Assembly: GCA_003647385.1 (NCBI GenBank)
Contig: QMMT01000073.1
Location: forward strand, 1-7,831
Length of the DNA stretch: 7,831 bases
Direction of reading: 5' to 3'
DNA from: Deltaproteobacteria bacterium
Lineage (GTDB): Bacteria; Desulfobacterota; Desulfobacteria; Desulfobacterales; Desulfobacteraceae
Below the pieces are notes generated by a model. That model did not search any database. It saw only the letters and a program-made list of their open reading frames with translations, and was not told where the DNA came from. The position numbers and the translations under genes are program-made. The stretch's first letter is position 1; every line of letters starts with the position of its first letter. Of the stretch, positions 6,988 through 7,831 are shown piece after piece.

Positions 6988-7831
6988 ATGTCAAAACTGA
7001 CTTTAGATAACCTCATTAAGATAAGAGAACTAACAAAAGATATTAATGCTGATCCTGATATTACACGTCTGATGATATGCGGTGGAACCGGGTGCCATGC
7101 GACGGGAAGCATTAAGGTAAAACAGACCCTTTTCGAAGAGATTGAAAAAAAGGGCTTTCAGACAAAGTAAAAATCGTTGAAACAGGTTGTAACGGATTTT
7201 GTGCGTTAGGCCCCCTTCTGGTGGTCCAACCCGGAGGGATCTTTTATGTCAAACTTAAATCAGAAGATATCCCTGAACTGATAGAAGAGCAGATTATCAA
7301 CAACAGGCCTGTTAAACGCCTCCTGTTCAAAGATCCGGCCAGTAAAAAAAGGATTGCCAGGCAGGATGATATTTCATTTTTTGCCCATCAGATGCCAAGA
7401 GCCCTGAGAAATAAGGGGAAAATTGATCCTGAAAAAATAGAAGATTATATTGCCAGAGATGGATATGTGGCCATCGTCAAAGTCCTCAAGGAAATGGAAC
7501 CCGTTGATATTGTAGAACAGATGACCGCCTCCGGTCTCAGGGGGAGGGGTGGCGCAGGATTTCCCACGGGCATGAAATGGGATTTTGCACGGAAGAGCTC
7601 TGGTGATACAAAATATGTACTGTGTAATGCTGATGAGGGAGATCCCGGCGCTTTTATGGATAGAAGTATTCTTGAGGCAGACCCCCATTGTGTGCTGGAA
7701 GGCATGACCATTGCAGCAAAAGCGATTAATGCAGACAAAGGATATATCTATTGCAGAACAGAATATCAGCTGGCCATCAAACGCCTGAAAATTGCCATTG
7801 AGCAGGCCAAGGTATATGGTCTCCTGGGTAA
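6988..7831 (+). CDS. NuoF-like NAD(P)H/FMN flavoprotein subunit, frame-interrupted and 3'-partial
   Basis: This is a NuoF/HydB/HndC-family subunit with an N-terminal thioredoxin-like [2Fe-2S] domain, cut by the window end. AAGGAA at 6976-6981 supports ATG 6988. Read straight, the frame stops at TAA 7168-7170 after 60 codons, too early for the family. Moving to the -1 frame at A AAA AAG (7146-7152) gives KKGLSDKVKIVETGCNGFC and an open frame to 7831, about 281 residues in all. The first-domain ligands C31 and C36 lie before the junction and C68 and C72 after it, so both frames are needed for one cluster. GLRGRGGAGFPTGMKW and CNADEGDPGAFMDR are the NADH- and FMN-binding signatures. The first domain implies the hydrogenase/FDH type rather than plain complex I NuoF. 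C-terminal cluster motifs, including any extra ferredoxin domain, lie beyond the window. It could be programmed frameshifting, a real mutation, or a lost base in the read. Confidence 0.85.
7146..7152 (+). other. A AAA AAG heptamer at the reading-frame junction (possible -1 frameshift site)
   Basis: In the starting frame the codons are GAA AAA AAG, so the heptamer A AAA AAG has the phase of the E. coli dnaX slippery site. A -1 slip makes GGG at 7152-7154 the next codon and restores family sequence exactly there. GAAGAG at 7135-7140 is a weak Shine-Dalgarno-like stretch. Downstream only short hairpins are visible (CTTT/AAAG at 7155-7167, CGTT/AACG at 7175-7194), so strong stimulators are absent. 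An eighth A would also fuse the frames. Confidence 0.45.

Overview
The window is a gene-dense, all-plus-strand stretch of bacterial chromosome from an anaerobe. Base composition is moderate (A+T slightly ahead of G+C by eye) and intergenic gaps are short. A four-subunit 2-oxoacid:ferredoxin oxidoreductase sits beside a selenocysteine formate dehydrogenase with NuoE/NuoF-like partners. This is the kind of gene set found in sulfate-reducing or syntrophic Desulfobacterota, especially Desulfobacteraceae-like organisms. That placement is inference from gene content; no taxonomic marker is present.

Layout: (1) 1-473, the 3' part of a CbiA/MinD-like P-loop protein whose N-terminus lies outside the window. 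(2) 527-3166, ferredoxin-like delta, alpha, beta (TPP-binding) and gamma subunits of a Kor/Vor-type oxidoreductase. (3) 3197-3685, a two-ACT-domain protein with an insertion in the first ACT unit. (4) 3744-6449, one continuous 901-residue formate dehydrogenase catalytic subunit, read through an in-frame TGA (4800-4802) as selenocysteine 353. A bacterial SECIS hairpin lies directly behind the TGA, so calling two separate genes here would be wrong. (5) 6478-6972, a NuoE-like [2Fe-2S] subunit. (6) 6988 to the window end, a NuoF-like flavoprotein. Its N-terminal 55 codons and the rest of the gene are in different frames, joined exactly at an A AAA AAG heptamer. This is either a -1 frameshift site or a one-base loss from a homopolymer.

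How the genes fit together: the oxidoreductase oxidises a 2-oxoacid with CoA to an acyl-CoA and CO2 and reduces ferredoxin. FdhA with the NuoE/NuoF-like subunits would interconvert formate and CO2 with NAD(P)H, possibly also with ferredoxin in a bifurcating or confurcating reaction. The ACT protein between the two modules may sense an amino acid or another small ligand. Spacing and strand fit one or two transcription units. No tRNA, rRNA, CRISPR array or mobile element was seen. No gene-free stretch exceeds about 60 bases.
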